From Rhodobacterales bacterium (lineage in GTDB: Bacteria > Pseudomonadota > Alphaproteobacteria > Rhodobacterales > Rhodobacteraceae): a DNA stretch of 64,000 nt. The DNA is taken from NCBI GenBank assembly GCA_002746935.1, contig PDRW01000042.1, positions 1 to 64,000 on the forward strand. Reading direction: 5' to 3'. The notes under the pieces are model-generated. The model was not told where the DNA came from. It searched no databases and saw only the letters and a program-made list of their open reading frames with translations. This document shows, one piece after another, positions 47,376 through 57,001 of this stretch (position 1 is its first letter; every line of letters starts with the position of its first letter). The position numbers were made by a program, and so were the translations under genes.

Positions 47376-50300
47376 CCTGTTTCGCCCCTTCCTTGTCGTA
47401 GAAACACGGGTCGACGATCTTCGCCGCCACCGGTTCCGCGCCGATCCGCGCCACCTGCACCGTCTCGCCCATCCGCGCCGGCCCGTGCAGCACCAGCCCC
47501 ATGGCGATGCCGCGCCCGAGCGTCGGCGAATGATAGCTCGAGGTCACCCGGCCCTCGGTGTTGCGCTGGCCGTTGGCGTTCTGCCCCTCGGCCACGATAT
47601 AGGCGCCGTCCGGCAGCACCGAACCATCGGTGGTTTCCAGCCCCACCAGCTTCCAGCGGCTGTCGCGCGCCATCTCCGGGCGGGCATGGGCGCGTTTGCC
47701 GAGGAAATCGGCCTTCTTCTTCGACAGCGCCCAGCCGAGGCCCAGATCCTGCGGGATCACCGTGCCGTCGGTCTCGTCGCCGATCATGATGAACCCCTTC
47801 TCGGCGCGCATCACATGCAGCGCTTCGGTGCCATAGGGCATGATGCCGAGGCCCTTGCCGTCGGCCATCAGCCGGTCCCAGAGCGCCTGCCCCAGCGAGG
47901 CCTCGACGGCGATCTCGTAGCTCAATTCGCCCGAGAAGGAGATCCGGTAGATCCGCACCGGGAAGCCCGCGAGCTCCCCCCCGGCCCAGTGCATGAAGGG
48001 CAGCGCCGCCTTCGACACATCCATGCCGCCAAGGCTTTCGAGCAGCTGCCGCGCCTTGGGGCCGACCACGGCGATCTGGGCGAATTGCTCGGTGAGATTG
48101 ACCACATGGACCTTCCAGTCCCACCATTCGCACTGAAGCCAATCCTCCATATGCCCATGGATCCGCTCGGCCCCACCGGTGGTGGTGTGACACAACCACG
48201 TCTCGTCGTCGAGCCGTGCTACAACCCCATCGTCGATCAGGAAGCCGTTTTCCGAACACATCAGCCCGTAACGGCATTTTCCGACCGGCAGGGTCGACAT
48301 CATGTTGGTATACATCATGTCGAGGAAACGGCCGGCGTCCGGCCCCTTGACAAGGAGCTTGCCAAGCGTCGAGGCATCGAGCAGGCCGACATGTTCGCGG
48401 GTGTTCGACACTTCGCGGCTCACCGCCTGCGCCCGGGTCTCGCCCTCCTGACGGTAGCAATAGGGCCGACGCCACTGCCCGACCGGCTCCCAATCGGCGC
48501 CATGGGCCTCGTGCCAGCCATGCAGCGGCGTGCGCCGGAGCGGCAGGAACAGCTTGCCCCGCGCCTCGCCCGCGATCGACCCGAAGGTGAGCGGGGTGTA
48601 GGGCGGGCGGAAGGTGGTGGTGCCGGTCTCCGGGATGGCCTGGCCCAGCGCCCCCGAAAGAACCGCCAAACCATTGATATTGGATGTTTTCCCCTGGTCG
48701 TTCGCCATCCCCAGCGTGGTGTAGCGCTTGGTCTGCTCGACGCTCTCATAGCCCTCCTGCGCGGCAAGCTGCACGTCCGAAACCTTCACGTCGTTCTGGA
48801 AATCAAGCCACATCTTGGCGCGTTTGGCGGGCCCCGCATCGGCCGGCATGATCCAGACCGGCTCCAGCGGCTGGACCGTCTCGGGCGCGGCCGATGGCGC
48901 CCCCGCCTGCACAGCCGTGCCGCCGGCCCCGATCCCGGCCGCCTCACCGGCGACCCAGGCATCGTCCAGCACCCCGGCGAGCGTCAGCACCCCCGAGGCC
49001 GCACCTGCGCTGTGCACAAAGCCCGCCCCGTCGGCGCCGCGCGGCGGATGCTCCGGGTCGGGCCGGTAGAGCGCCTGCGCCGCATCCCAGACCAGCTTGC
49101 CGCCGCAATGCGACCACAGATGCACCACCGGCGACCAGCCACCCGACATCGCCACCGCGTCGCAGGCGATCTCTTCGCCCGCCTCGCCCGCGCGCAACGG
49201 CACCAGACGCACCGCTTTCACCCGCCGCCCGCCAAGCACCTCGGCCACGGCGCGCCCCGCGCGCAGCTGAATGCCCTGCCGCTTCGCGCGTTCCGCCAGC
49301 GGGCCATTGGCCATGCCGCGCGCCTCGATCACGATCACCTCGGCCCCCGCCGCCTGCATCGCCAGCGCGGTGCGGTAGGCGTCGTCGTTGTTGGTGACCA
49401 GCACGATCCGCTCGCCGACCGCCACGCCCCAGTTCACCAGATAATCCCGCATGGCGCTCGCCAGCATCACCCCCGGCCGGTCGTTGCCGGCAAAGGCCAG
49501 CGGCCGCTCGATCGCCCCGGTGGCGCTGACGATCCGCCCCGCGCGAATCCGCCAGAGCCGGCGGCGCGGGTCGGTGCCGGAGAGCTTCTCCTCCGCCACC
49601 AGATAGCCATGATCATAGACCCCGACCGCCTGCGTCCGCAGCCGCAATGTGACATTCTTTTGGTTTTCAAGGTCTTCCAGCGCGTTCCTGATCCATTCGT
49701 CCTGCGGCTGCCCGTCGATCCCGCCAGCGGCCTCACCCTCAGGCCCGGCCTCCGCCACCGCATCCACCGGCGCCCGTCCGCCCCAGAAATGCGCCTGCTC
49801 CAGCACCAGCACCCTGACGCCCGACGCCGCCGCGGCCTTCGCCGCCGCCAGCCCCGCCACGCCGCCGCCCACCACGACCACGTCGTAATGCGCATGGAGA
49901 TATTCATAGCTGTCGGGATCGGGCCCCTTCGGCGCCTTCGCCAGCCCCGCCGACTTGCGGATGATCGGCTCATAGAGCGCATACCACCAAGTCGAGGGCG
50001 CCATGAAGGTCTTGTAATAGAACCCCGCCGACATGAACCGCGCCGCCAGCTGGTTGACCGCCATCAGGTCGAAATCCACCGAGGGCCAGCCGTTCTGGCT
50101 CTTTGCCACCAACCCGTCGGCAAGCTCAACAGTCGTCGCCCGGGTTTCGGGCTCGATCCGGCCGCCGGTCCCGAGCCCCACCAGAATATTGGGCTCCTCC
50201 GGCCCCGACGCCACCAGACCCCGCGGCCGGTGCAGCTTGTAGCTGCGCCCCATCACCAGCCGCCCGGCGCCCAACAGCGCCGAGGCCAGCGTATCGCCCG

Positions 50301-50391
50301 CAAAGCCGCGATAGCTCTGGCCGTCGAAGGTAAAATGCTTCGGCTGCGACCGGTCGATCAGCCGTCCCCAGCCCTCAATCCGCGCGCTCAT
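47368..50391 (-). CDS. soxA: Sarcosine oxidase alpha subunit
   Basis: 1007 aa, standard length. It oxidises sarcosine to glycine and transfers the carbon to tetrahydrofolate. N-terminal 2Fe-2S-like fold (FDGQSYRGFAGDTLASALL), then an NAD-binding Rossmann fold (VVVGGGVAGLAAAKAA, about residue 165) and a C-terminal aminomethyltransferase-like domain (VGLLDASTLGKLLVKGPDAGRFL to GEL/SYEIAVEAS). Start at 50391 gives MSARIEGWG; an earlier ATG at 50541 would translate through the dispersed repeat. Confidence 0.95.
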   Translation of the reverse strand: MSARIEGWGRLIDRSQPKHFTFDGQSYRGFAGDTLASALLGAGRLVMGRSYKLHRPRGLVASGPEEPNILVGLGTGGRIEPETRATTVELADGLVAKSQNGWPSVDFDLMAVNQLAARFMSAGFYYKTFMAPSTWWYALYEPIIRKSAGLAKAPKGPDPDSYEYLHAHYDVVVVGGGVAGLAAAKAAAASGVRVLVLEQAHFWGGRAPVDAVAEAGPEGEAAGGIDGQPQDEWIRNALEDLENQKNVTLRLRTQAVGVYDHGYLVAEEKLSGTDPRRRLWRIRAGRIVSATGAIERPLAFAGNDRPGVMLASAMRDYLVNWGVAVGERIVLVTNNDDAYRTALAMQAAGAEVIVIEARGMANGPLAERAKRQGIQLRAGRAVAEVLGGRRVKAVRLVPLRAGEAGEEIACDAVAMSGGWSPVVHLWSHCGGKLVWDAAQALYRPDPEHPPRGADGAGFVHSAGAASGVLTLAGVLDDAWVAGEAAGIGAGGTAVQAGAPSAAPETVQPLEPVWIMPADAGPAKRAKMWLDFQNDVKVSDVQLAAQEGYESVEQTKRYTTLGMANDQGKTSNINGLAVLSGALGQAIPETGTTTFRPPYTPLTFGSIAGEARGKLFLPLRRTPLHGWHEAHGADWEPVGQWRRPYCYRQEGETRAQAVSREVSNTREHVGLLDASTLGKLLVKGPDAGRFLDMMYTNMMSTLPVGKCRYGLMCSENGFLIDDGVVARLDDETWLCHTTTGGAERIHGHMEDWLQCEWWDWKVHVVNLTEQFAQIAVVGPKARQLLESLGGMDVSKAALPFMHWAGGELAGFPVRIYRISFSGELSYEIAVEASLGQALWDRLMADGKGLGIMPYGTEALHVMRAEKGFIMIGDETDGTVIPQDLGLGWALSKKKADFLGKRAHARPEMARDSRWKLVGLETTDGSVLPDGAYIVAEGQNANGQRNTEGRVTSSYHSPTLGRGIAMGLVLHGPARMGETVQVARIGAEPVAAKIVDPCFYDKEGAKQDV

Positions 50392-50398
50392 GCCATGA

Positions 50399-50510
50399 TC
50401 CTCTGTTTCCTGGGACAAATACTCCGGGGGGGTCCGGGGGGCCGCGCCCCCCGGCAGGCGTGGGGTCCGGGGGGCAGCGCCCCCCGGCGGGCGTGGGGTC
50501 CGGGGTCGGT
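50399..50510. repeat. Intergenic CAAATACTC repeat, copy 4 (longest)
   Basis: TCCTCTGTTTCCTGGGACAAATACTCC followed by GGGGGGGTCCGGGGGG and two units of GGCGTGGGGTCCGGGG with GGGGGGC-GCCCCCC stems. It sits in the sox operon between soxD and soxA, so it is transcribed and may shape their relative expression. Confidence 0.7.
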
Positions 50511-50537
50511 CGGATTGCACCAGCCATTCGAAACCCA

Positions 50538-50858
50538 TCACAGCCCCTCCCAGCCCGGCAGCTTCGCCCGGATCTTCGCCACGATCTCCGTCGGCGGCTC
50601 ATGGGTCTGGGCCGGATAGGTGCCATAGACCTCCAGCGTCACCGTATTGCGCGCCGCGAGGAACCACTTGCCGCAGCCCGCCGCATGGCGCCAGCGTTCG
50701 AAATGCACGCCCTTGGGGTTGGCGCGGGCGAACAGATAGGCCTCGAACGCCTCGTCCGACCCCTCCGGCCCGACCCGCTTCAGATGCGCTTCGCCCCCGG
50801 GGGCCAGTTCGGTTTCGTCGGCCATCACCCCGCAACAGGGGCATTCCAGCATCAGCAT
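50538..50858 (-). CDS. soxD: Sarcosine oxidase delta subunit
   Basis: 106 aa. Small zinc-binding subunit. LECPCCGVMADETEL has CxxC, and RWRHAAGCGKWFLAARN has the H and C that complete the site. GGAGATT precedes ATG 50858 (MLMLECPCC). In the canonical operon soxD follows soxB directly; here the gene at 51045 lies between. Confidence 0.93.
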   Translation of the reverse strand: MLMLECPCCGVMADETELAPGGEAHLKRVGPEGSDEAFEAYLFARANPKGVHFERWRHAAGCGKWFLAARNTVTLEVYGTYPAQTHEPPTEIVAKIRAKLPGWEGL

Positions 50859-51044
50859 GACAATCTCCTCAAGGCGTGTCGCACAAAACCGGACACCGGC
50901 GCTCAGCCGGCCTGCACCGGGCACCGCGCCCCCGCCGCAGCGCACGGAAACGGGGCCGGAGAGCTGTTGCCCCCGGCCCCGCAATGTTTCGCGTTCCTGT
51001 CACGGGCCGTGCCCAGGCGTGCCCAGGCACCGGCCCGGCCAGCC

Positions 51045-51344
51045 TTACTCGGCTGCCGGCTGTTCGGCAGGCTGTGCCGGCTGTTCGGCAGGCTGCGCCG
51101 GCTGCTCGGCGGGCTGTGCCGGCTGCTCGGCAGGCTGCGCCGGCTGCTCGGCGGGCTGTGCCGGCTGCTCGGCAGGCTGCGCCGGCTGTTCGGCGGGCTG
51201 TGCCGGCTGTTCGGCAGGCTGCGTCGTCTCGGTCCCGCTCTCCGGCAGGAGCACATTCTCCTCGGCCCCACCCGGCCAGAACAGATAAAAGAAGACGGCC
51301 ACGGCCACAATGACCACCAGACCGATCCAGATACGCCCAGACAT
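51045..51344 (-). CDS. Small membrane protein with AEQPAQP repeats, inside sox operon
   Basis: 99 aa. Residues 5-25 form a transmembrane helix (WIGLVVIVAVAVFFYLFW). After a 20-residue linker come nine AEQPAQP-type heptads encoded by 21-bp units that alternate between two variants (GTGCC/CGCC) in 42-bp pairs. Such repeats can gain or lose units by slippage. Located between soxB (51552) and soxD. Real translation is supported by its helix and operon place, but no homologue is recognised. Confidence 0.6.
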   Translation of the reverse strand: MSGRIWIGLVVIVAVAVFFYLFWPGGAEENVLLPESGTETTQPAEQPAQPAEQPAQPAEQPAQPAEQPAQPAEQPAQPAEQPAQPAEQPAQPAEQPAAE

Positions 51345-51551
51345 GATATTCCCTCCGCTTTCGCATTACATATTGGTGTGTCAGTTGTGGGGGGCGCGTT
51401 GTCTTCTTGCAACACAGGAACAGGCGCCTCAGCCGATTTCCGCCGAGCCCGCCACACGGTGCCGATCACGCCTCCCGCCGTCACACCGGTGACACACCAC
51501 AGCGCAAGGCCCGCCCTGGCGCCGTTTCCGCTCTGCACCCCGCGCCCCATT

Positions 51552-52799
51552 TCAGTGCGCCACCCCAGCGGCGACGCTCTCGTCGATGAACCGCCCCTCG
51601 CGGAAACGGTCGAGGCCGAATTCCGCAGCCAGCGGCCCCGGCGCATCTTTCGCGACCAGCTCCGCCATCGCCCAGCCGGAGCCCGGGATCGACTTGAACC
51701 CCCCGGTGCCCCAGCCCGCATTCACATAGATCCCGCCCACCGGCGTTTTCGACAGGATCGGCGAACGGTCGCCGGTCATGTCGACGATCCCGCCCCATTG
51801 CCGCAGCATCCTCAGCCGCGAGATCATCGGGAAGGTCTCCACCAGCGCCCGCACCGTCTCTTCGATATGGTGGAACGACCCGCGCTGGGTATAGCTGTTG
51901 AACCCGTCGGTGCCGCCGCCGATCACCAGCTCGCCCTTGTCGGACTGGCTGATATAGCCATGCACCGTGTTGGCCATCACCACCACGTCGATCACCGGTT
52001 CGATCGGCTCCGACACCAGCGCCTGCAAGGTGACGCTCTCGATCGGCAGCCGGAACCCCGCCATCTCCGCAAGCTCCGAACTGTGCCCGGCCACCACCAG
52101 CGCGAGCTTCCCGGTCTCGATCCGGCCCTTCGTGGTCTTGACCGCCTTGACCTGCCCGGCCTCGGTCTCGATCCCGGTGACGGCGCAATTCTGGATGATG
52201 TCCATCCCCATCGCGGAGCAGGCCCGGGCATAGCCCCAGGCGACCGCATCGTGGCGCGCCGAGCCGCCGCGCGGCTGCCACAGCCCGCCGAGCACCGGAT
52301 AGCGCGGCCCGCTGAGTTCGATGATCGGCACCAGCTCTTTCACCCTTTCCGGGCCGATGACTTCGGTCTCGACCCCCTGGAGCGCATTGGCATGGGCGGT
52401 GCGCTTGTAGCCTCTGAGCTCATGTTCGGTCTGGGCCAGCATGATCACGCCGCGCGGCGAGAACATGACGTTCATGTTCAGATCCCGGCTCATGGTCTCG
52501 TAGAGCGACCGGGCCTTCTCGTAGATCGCGGCGGACGGATCCTGAAGGTAATTCGAACGGATGATCGTGGTGTTGCGCCCGGTGTTGCCGCCGCCGAGCC
52601 AGCCCTTCTCGATCACCGCCACATCGGTGATCCCGTGGTTCTTGCCGAGGTAATAGGCGGTCGCCAGCCCGTGACCGCCGGCGCCGACGACGATCGCCTG
52701 ATAGCGCTTCTTCGGCGCCGGTGAGCGCCAGGCCCGTTCCCAGCCCCTGTGATACCTGAACCCCTCACGGGCGATGGCAAAGACCGAGTAGCGTCCCAT
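51552..52799 (-). CDS. soxB: Sarcosine oxidase beta subunit
   Basis: 415 aa. Flavoprotein with FAD site YQAIVVGAGGHGLATAYYLGKNHG (about residues 34-57), covalent FMN region, LVVAGHSSELAEMAG and GGIVDMTGDRSP. First gene of the soxBDAG operon; sarcosine comes from glycine betaine and creatine breakdown. Divergent from nnrS with about 285 bp between starts. Confidence 0.95.
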   Translation of the reverse strand: MGRYSVFAIAREGFRYHRGWERAWRSPAPKKRYQAIVVGAGGHGLATAYYLGKNHGITDVAVIEKGWLGGGNTGRNTTIIRSNYLQDPSAAIYEKARSLYETMSRDLNMNVMFSPRGVIMLAQTEHELRGYKRTAHANALQGVETEVIGPERVKELVPIIELSGPRYPVLGGLWQPRGGSARHDAVAWGYARACSAMGMDIIQNCAVTGIETEAGQVKAVKTTKGRIETGKLALVVAGHSSELAEMAGFRLPIESVTLQALVSEPIEPVIDVVVMANTVHGYISQSDKGELVIGGGTDGFNSYTQRGSFHHIEETVRALVETFPMISRLRMLRQWGGIVDMTGDRSPILSKTPVGGIYVNAGWGTGGFKSIPGSGWAMAELVAKDAPGPLAAEFGLDRFREGRFIDESVAAGVAH

Positions 52800-53084
52800 C
52801 CCGACTCCTTCTGCGCAAATGGCGCGGCATTTCTCCGAAGCTTAACCCCTCCGGAGCGTTTGCCAATCCATGTGGCGGCGATTGGGGGGTTTTTTGCGAC
52901 ATGGTTTGCGGCAGGGGCTGCGGCGTGGTTCACAACAGCGGTGCGGCGGGGGCGCGGCGGGGCAACCGGCTTGCCTTTCGCCCGGCCCGCGCGCAACACT
53001 CCCGTGAAACCAATGCAGGCCGCGACACAGGCCGCGACACAGGCTGCGGGACGGGCCGCGGGGCCCCACGGAAAGGGCGGACCA

Positions 53085-54317
53085 ATGGGCGAAACGCTGA
53101 AACGGCTGATCTCGGAGGGGTTCCGGGTGTTTTTCCTGTCGGCGGGGGTCTTTGCGGTGGTCGCCGTCGGCTGGTGGGGGCTCTACCTCGCCGGGCTTGC
53201 GGACGACGGCCCGTTCGAGATGGCCCCCGTCGAGTGGCACGCCCATGAACTGGTCTTCGGCTACGGCGGCGCGGCGCTCGGCGGCTTTCTGCTGACGGCG
53301 GTGCCGAACTGGACCGGCGCCAAAGGGGTGCCGCATCTGTTCATCGGCACGGTGGCGGCGCTCTGGCTTGCCGGGCGGCTGGCGCTGTGGTTTTCCGCCG
53401 TCCTGCCCCCGGTGCTGGTGGCGCTGGTTGACCTTGCCTTCCTGCCGGTGCTCTGGGTCAAGGTGCTGATGCTGCTGCTGAAGCGGCCGAAGCCCGCGAA
53501 TATGGTGTTTCTGCTGTTTCTGAGCCTGCTCTGGCTCTCCGGCCTGGCGACCCATCTCGGCTTTGCCGGGATCTGGCCCGACGGCACCGCGACCGGCACA
53601 AGGGCCGGGCTGCTCGGGCTCGCGGGGATGATTCTGGTGATCGGCGGCCGCGTTGCCCCCGCCTTCACCCGCAACGCCATGAACCGGGAGGGCGTCAGCG
53701 AAAACGCCCTGCCCCGCGACGCCGCGTTTTTCACCCCGCTGATGATCGGCGCGGCGGCGGTGCTGCCGCTGGCGGGGCTGGCGCTGCCCGGCAGCCCGGC
53801 GCTGGCGCTGCTCATGATCGCGGCCGGCGCGGCGCAATTGCTGCGCCAGATGCGCTGGGGCGCGGGCTTTGCCGCCACCCGCCCGATCCTCGCCACGCTC
53901 CATGTCTCGGCCGCGCTGGTGGCGCTGGGGCTGATGCTCTGGGGCGGCGCGATCCTGACCGGGGGCGATGAGCGCAGCGCGCTGCATCTGCTGGCGATCG
54001 GCGGGGTCGGGGGGATGACCCTGGCGGTGATGTCGCGCGCCACGCTGGGGCACACCGGCCGGCCACTGGTGGCCCCCGCCCCGGTGGCGCTGGCCTATGC
54101 GCTGCTGCCGCCGGCCGCGCTGCTGCGCAGCGCCGCGCCGCTGCTGCCCGGCGCCGGGTGGGATATGGCCACCCTCGCCGCCGCGCTCCTCTGGGTGCTC
54201 GCCTTCACGCTCTACACCGCCACCCTGCTGCCCGCCTTCCTGCGCCCCCGCCTGCCCCGCGCGCCGATGTCGCCGCCGCCGCAAGCCCCGCGGCCCGCGG
54301 CGAAGCCCGGCGGCTGA
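53085..54317 (+). CDS. nnrS: NnrS family membrane haem-copper protein
   Basis: 410 aa, about 12 hydrophobic helices. EWHAHELVFGYGGAALGGFLLTAVPNWTG is the NnrS signature (HxxHE with later NWT); GRVAPAFTRNAM and MSRATLGHTGRP hold further conserved residues. NnrS proteins bind haem and copper and relate to nitric oxide stress or denitrification. AAAGGG precedes the ATG at 53085. Confidence 0.9.
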   Translation: MGETLKRLISEGFRVFFLSAGVFAVVAVGWWGLYLAGLADDGPFEMAPVEWHAHELVFGYGGAALGGFLLTAVPNWTGAKGVPHLFIGTVAALWLAGRLALWFSAVLPPVLVALVDLAFLPVLWVKVLMLLLKRPKPANMVFLLFLSLLWLSGLATHLGFAGIWPDGTATGTRAGLLGLAGMILVIGGRVAPAFTRNAMNREGVSENALPRDAAFFTPLMIGAAAVLPLAGLALPGSPALALLMIAAGAAQLLRQMRWGAGFAATRPILATLHVSAALVALGLMLWGGAILTGGDERSALHLLAIGGVGGMTLAVMSRATLGHTGRPLVAPAPVALAYALLPPAALLRSAAPLLPGAGWDMATLAAALLWVLAFTLYTATLLPAFLRPRLPRAPMSPPPQAPRPAAKPGG

Positions 54318-54420
54318 GGGCCGGGGCGGCGCGCGGTCTCGGGGCCAAACCCGCCACCCGGGGCTTTTGCCGGTGCCCGCAATCCTCTAAAGGTAGGCCA
54401 GCCATCCCCTGGGAGGACCG

Positions 54421-56193
54421 ATGCTGGGCTTCTGGATCATCACCGCCAGTGCGGCGCTCGCCACCATCGCCATTCTTGGCCGCGCGCTGCTTTCGGAAAG
54501 CGGCCGCGCCCCGGACGACGCTGCCGCCTTCGACATGCAGGTCTACCGCGACCAGCTCACCGAACTTGACCGCGATGTCGCCCGCGGGGTGATCGACGCG
54601 GCGGAGGCGGAGCGCGCGAGGGTCGAGACCTCGCGCCGCCTGCTCGAAGCCGACCGCAAGGCGCGTGCCGCCAGTGCCGCCGCTTCGCCGCCCCCGGGGC
54701 TGACCCGCGCGGCGCTGGTCCTGTCGGCGCTGGTTGTGCTTGGCGGCAGCCTGGGGCTCTACGCGAAGCTCGGCGGGCTCCTGCCCGGCACAAACGCCGG
54801 CGGCTTCGCCCTGCCGGAGGTGATGCCGGATCTGCCGCTCGCCACCCGCAAGGCCGATGCCGACAGCGCCCGTGCCGCCCGGCCCGGCCAGGCGGAAATG
54901 GAGGCGGATCTGCCGCATTGGGCCGGGCCGCCGCCGGAAGCGTCCGCCGAATACCTCGAAACGATCGACCGGCTGCGCGCGGCCATGGCGGAGCGTCCGA
55001 ACGAGCTCAAGGGCCAGAAGCTGCTCGCCCAGCACGAAGCCGCACTCGGAAACTTCGCCGCCGCGCATCGGGCCATGGCCCGCGTCATCGCCATCAAGGG
55101 CGAGGACGCCGGGGCCGACGATTTCACCCAATATGCCGATCTGCTGGTGCTCGCCGCCCATGGCCGGGTGTCGCCCGAAGCCGAAGCCGCGATCAGGCAG
55201 GCGCTGAAGATCGACCCGGCCGACGGGATCGCGCGCTATTACCTCGGGCTGATGTATGCCCAGAACGACCGGCCAGACCTCGCCTTCCCGATCTGGCGCG
55301 ATCTGCTCGAAGGGTCGGATGCGGGCGGCCCGTGGGTCGAACCGGTTCGCGGCCAGATCGGCACGCTGGCCGCGCTGGCCGGAGCGGATTACACGCCGCC
55401 CGCACCGCGGCAGGCGCCGGCACGCTCCGGCCCCACCCTGGAAGACATTGAAGCGGCAAAGGACATGACCGACGCCGAGCGCGGCGCGATGATGGCCGAC
55501 ATGACCGCACGGCTGATGGAGCGGCTCGCAACCCGGGGCGGTACGCCGCAGGAATGGGCACAACTGATCGGCGCGCTCGCCGTTCTGGGCGACACAGAGC
55601 GCGCCCGTGGCATCTGGGGCGAAGCGCAGGCGGTGTTTGCCAGGCGCCCGGACGCGGTGGCGCTGATCGACAAGGCGGCGCAGGATGCCGGGCTTGCAGC
55701 CCCGCTGGCCTTCGACCCGCAGGAGGCTCAGGCCAACGCGCCGGCCCCCACTCCCAGCCCCGGTGACCGCCCCGGTGACGGTCCCGGTGACCGCCCCGAA
55801 GACAACAGCGACAACAGCAGCCCCGTCAGCCCCGCCCCGGACGGGGCAATCCCCGGGACCGCGCCTGAGGCGTCTTCCGCGGCGGGGCCGGAGGGTCTGC
55901 CCGGGCCGGGCGGGGTGATGCTCTCCGAACCGCTCGCCGCAATGACCGCCGGGCTGAGCGGCGACGAGCGCATGATGCTGCTGGACAGCCTGGCCAGCCA
56001 GTTCGACGACGAGCTTGCCACCGATGGCGGCCCGCCGGAAAAATGGGCGATGCTGCTGGAGGCGCTGAGCGCACTTGGCGAAACCCGCAAGGCCCGGGTG
56101 ATCTGGGGCGAGGCACAGAAGTATTTCGCCAACGACCCGGAGGGTCTCGCCATCCTGCGCCCGACCGCCGAAGCCCTCGGGGTGGCGGAATGA
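54421..56193 (+). CDS. ccmI: Cytochrome c biogenesis protein CcmI with duplicated C-terminal module
   Basis: 590 aa, longer than the ~400-440 usual in this family. Two transmembrane helices (residues 3-20 and about 95-115) with a coiled-coil loop, then TPR-like helices (EYLETIDRLRAAMAERP, YYLGLMYAQN). The C-terminal module is present twice: ERGAMMADMTARLMERL...GIWGEAQAVF and ERMMLLDSLASQFDDEL...VIWGEAQKYF, joined by a Gly-Asp-Pro linker (PGDRPGDGPGDRPED). CcmI binds apocytochrome c for haem ligation. Overlaps ruvX (ATGA). Confidence 0.88.
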   Translation: MLGFWIITASAALATIAILGRALLSESGRAPDDAAAFDMQVYRDQLTELDRDVARGVIDAAEAERARVETSRRLLEADRKARAASAAASPPPGLTRAALVLSALVVLGGSLGLYAKLGGLLPGTNAGGFALPEVMPDLPLATRKADADSARAARPGQAEMEADLPHWAGPPPEASAEYLETIDRLRAAMAERPNELKGQKLLAQHEAALGNFAAAHRAMARVIAIKGEDAGADDFTQYADLLVLAAHGRVSPEAEAAIRQALKIDPADGIARYYLGLMYAQNDRPDLAFPIWRDLLEGSDAGGPWVEPVRGQIGTLAALAGADYTPPAPRQAPARSGPTLEDIEAAKDMTDAERGAMMADMTARLMERLATRGGTPQEWAQLIGALAVLGDTERARGIWGEAQAVFARRPDAVALIDKAAQDAGLAAPLAFDPQEAQANAPAPTPSPGDRPGDGPGDRPEDNSDNSSPVSPAPDGAIPGTAPEASSAAGPEGLPGPGGVMLSEPLAAMTAGLSGDERMMLLDSLASQFDDELATDGGPPEKWAMLLEALSALGETRKARVIWGEAQKYFANDPEGLAILRPTAEALGVAE

Positions 56194-56654
56194 TCCACCA
56201 GGACATTGCCGCTTTCGCCGCCGCACTGCCGCCCGGCCGCGCCCTGGCCGGGCTCGACTTCGGCGAAAAGACCGTGGGCGTCGCGGTGTCGGACGCGTCG
56301 CGGCGGGTGGCCACGCCGCTGGAGACCATCCGGCGCCGCAAATTCAGCCAGGACGCCGCCCGGCTCGCCGACATCGTCGCCCACCGCCAGATCGTCGGGC
56401 TGGTGCTCGGCCTGCCGCGCAACATGGACGGCTCCGAAGGTCCGCGCTGCCAGTCCACCCGCGCCTTCGCCCGCAATCTCGACCGCACGCTGGGGCTGGA
56501 CATCGCCTTCTGGGACGAACGCCTCTCCACCGTCGCCGCCGAACGCGCCCTGCTCGAGGCCGACACCTCGCGGGCACGCCGGGCCGAGGTGATCGACCAC
56601 GTCGCCGCGGGCTACATCCTGCAAGGCGCCCTCGACCGGATGAGGCTTCTGTGA
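56190..56654 (+). CDS. ruvX: Putative pre-16S rRNA nuclease / Holliday junction resolvase (YqgF)
   Basis: 154 aa. ALAGLDFGEKTVGVAVSDASR (catalytic Asp, about residue 24), VLGLPRNMDGSEG, DERLSTVAAERAL and AAGYILQGALD match YqgF/RuvX. The E. coli form processes 16S rRNA ends. Start by ATGA overlap with ccmI, and GTG start of the next gene overlaps its stop. Confidence 0.92.
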   Translation: MIHQDIAAFAAALPPGRALAGLDFGEKTVGVAVSDASRRVATPLETIRRRKFSQDAARLADIVAHRQIVGLVLGLPRNMDGSEGPRCQSTRAFARNLDRTLGLDIAFWDERLSTVAAERALLEADTSRARRAEVIDHVAAGYILQGALDRMRLL

Positions 56655-56914
56655 CCACGCCCCCGCCGCACAGCCCGCTCAGCCCCTGCGTCCACATCTG
56701 CGTGATCCACCCGGAAGCAGGGCTCTGTGTCGGCTGCCTGCGCAGCCGCGACGAGATCGCCCGCTGGGGCGCGCTCAGCAACGCCGAACGCCGGGAGATC
56801 ATGGACAGGCTGCCGGAGCGCGAAACCCTGCTGAAACAGCGCCGGGGCGGGCGCGCGGGCAAGCTGGCGCGGCGCGAGAAGGGGAGTGGGGGCAGCGGGG
56901 GCAGCGAGGCGTAA
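56651..56914 (+). CDS. DUF1289 family Cys-cluster protein
   Basis: 87 aa. SPCVHICVIHPEAGLCVGCLRSRDEIARW is the DUF1289 signature with four Cys (CxxxC ... CxxC), probably a metal or Fe-S site. The tail is Gly-Ser rich (GSGGSGGSEA). GTG start overlapping ruvX stop. Third gene of the ccmI-ruvX operon. Confidence 0.88.
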   Translation: MTTPPPHSPLSPCVHICVIHPEAGLCVGCLRSRDEIARWGALSNAERREIMDRLPERETLLKQRRGGRAGKLARREKGSGGSGGSEA

Positions 56915-57001
56915 ATCCGGGGTCGGCCCCGGAATCAGCCCCGGAATCGGCCAGAGCGGGCTTCTAATCCGAAGCAAGGGCCGGAACGCGCCCGAAACGC
57001 C

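Noticed and set aside
47485-50619. 1044-codon open frame on the plus strand
   Set aside because: It is the exact antisense of soxA in very GC-rich DNA; its translation is rich in His, Arg, Gly and Pro with no motif.
51045-51240. Regular repeats considered as a CRISPR array
   Set aside because: Units are adjacent 21-mers without unique spacers and encode a heptad-repeat protein tail.
50903-51549. Possible small membrane protein starting right after soxB (MGRGVQSGNGARAGLALW)
   Set aside because: It has one plausible helix and begins at the soxB stop, but the frame continues far into the repeat protein and soxD leader without a sensible end. No ribosome site is clear.
52749-53084. N-terminal extension of NnrS (112 codons)
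   Set aside because: It overlaps the soxB start antisense and lacks similarity; the NnrS start at 53085 follows a ribosome site and begins the known domain.
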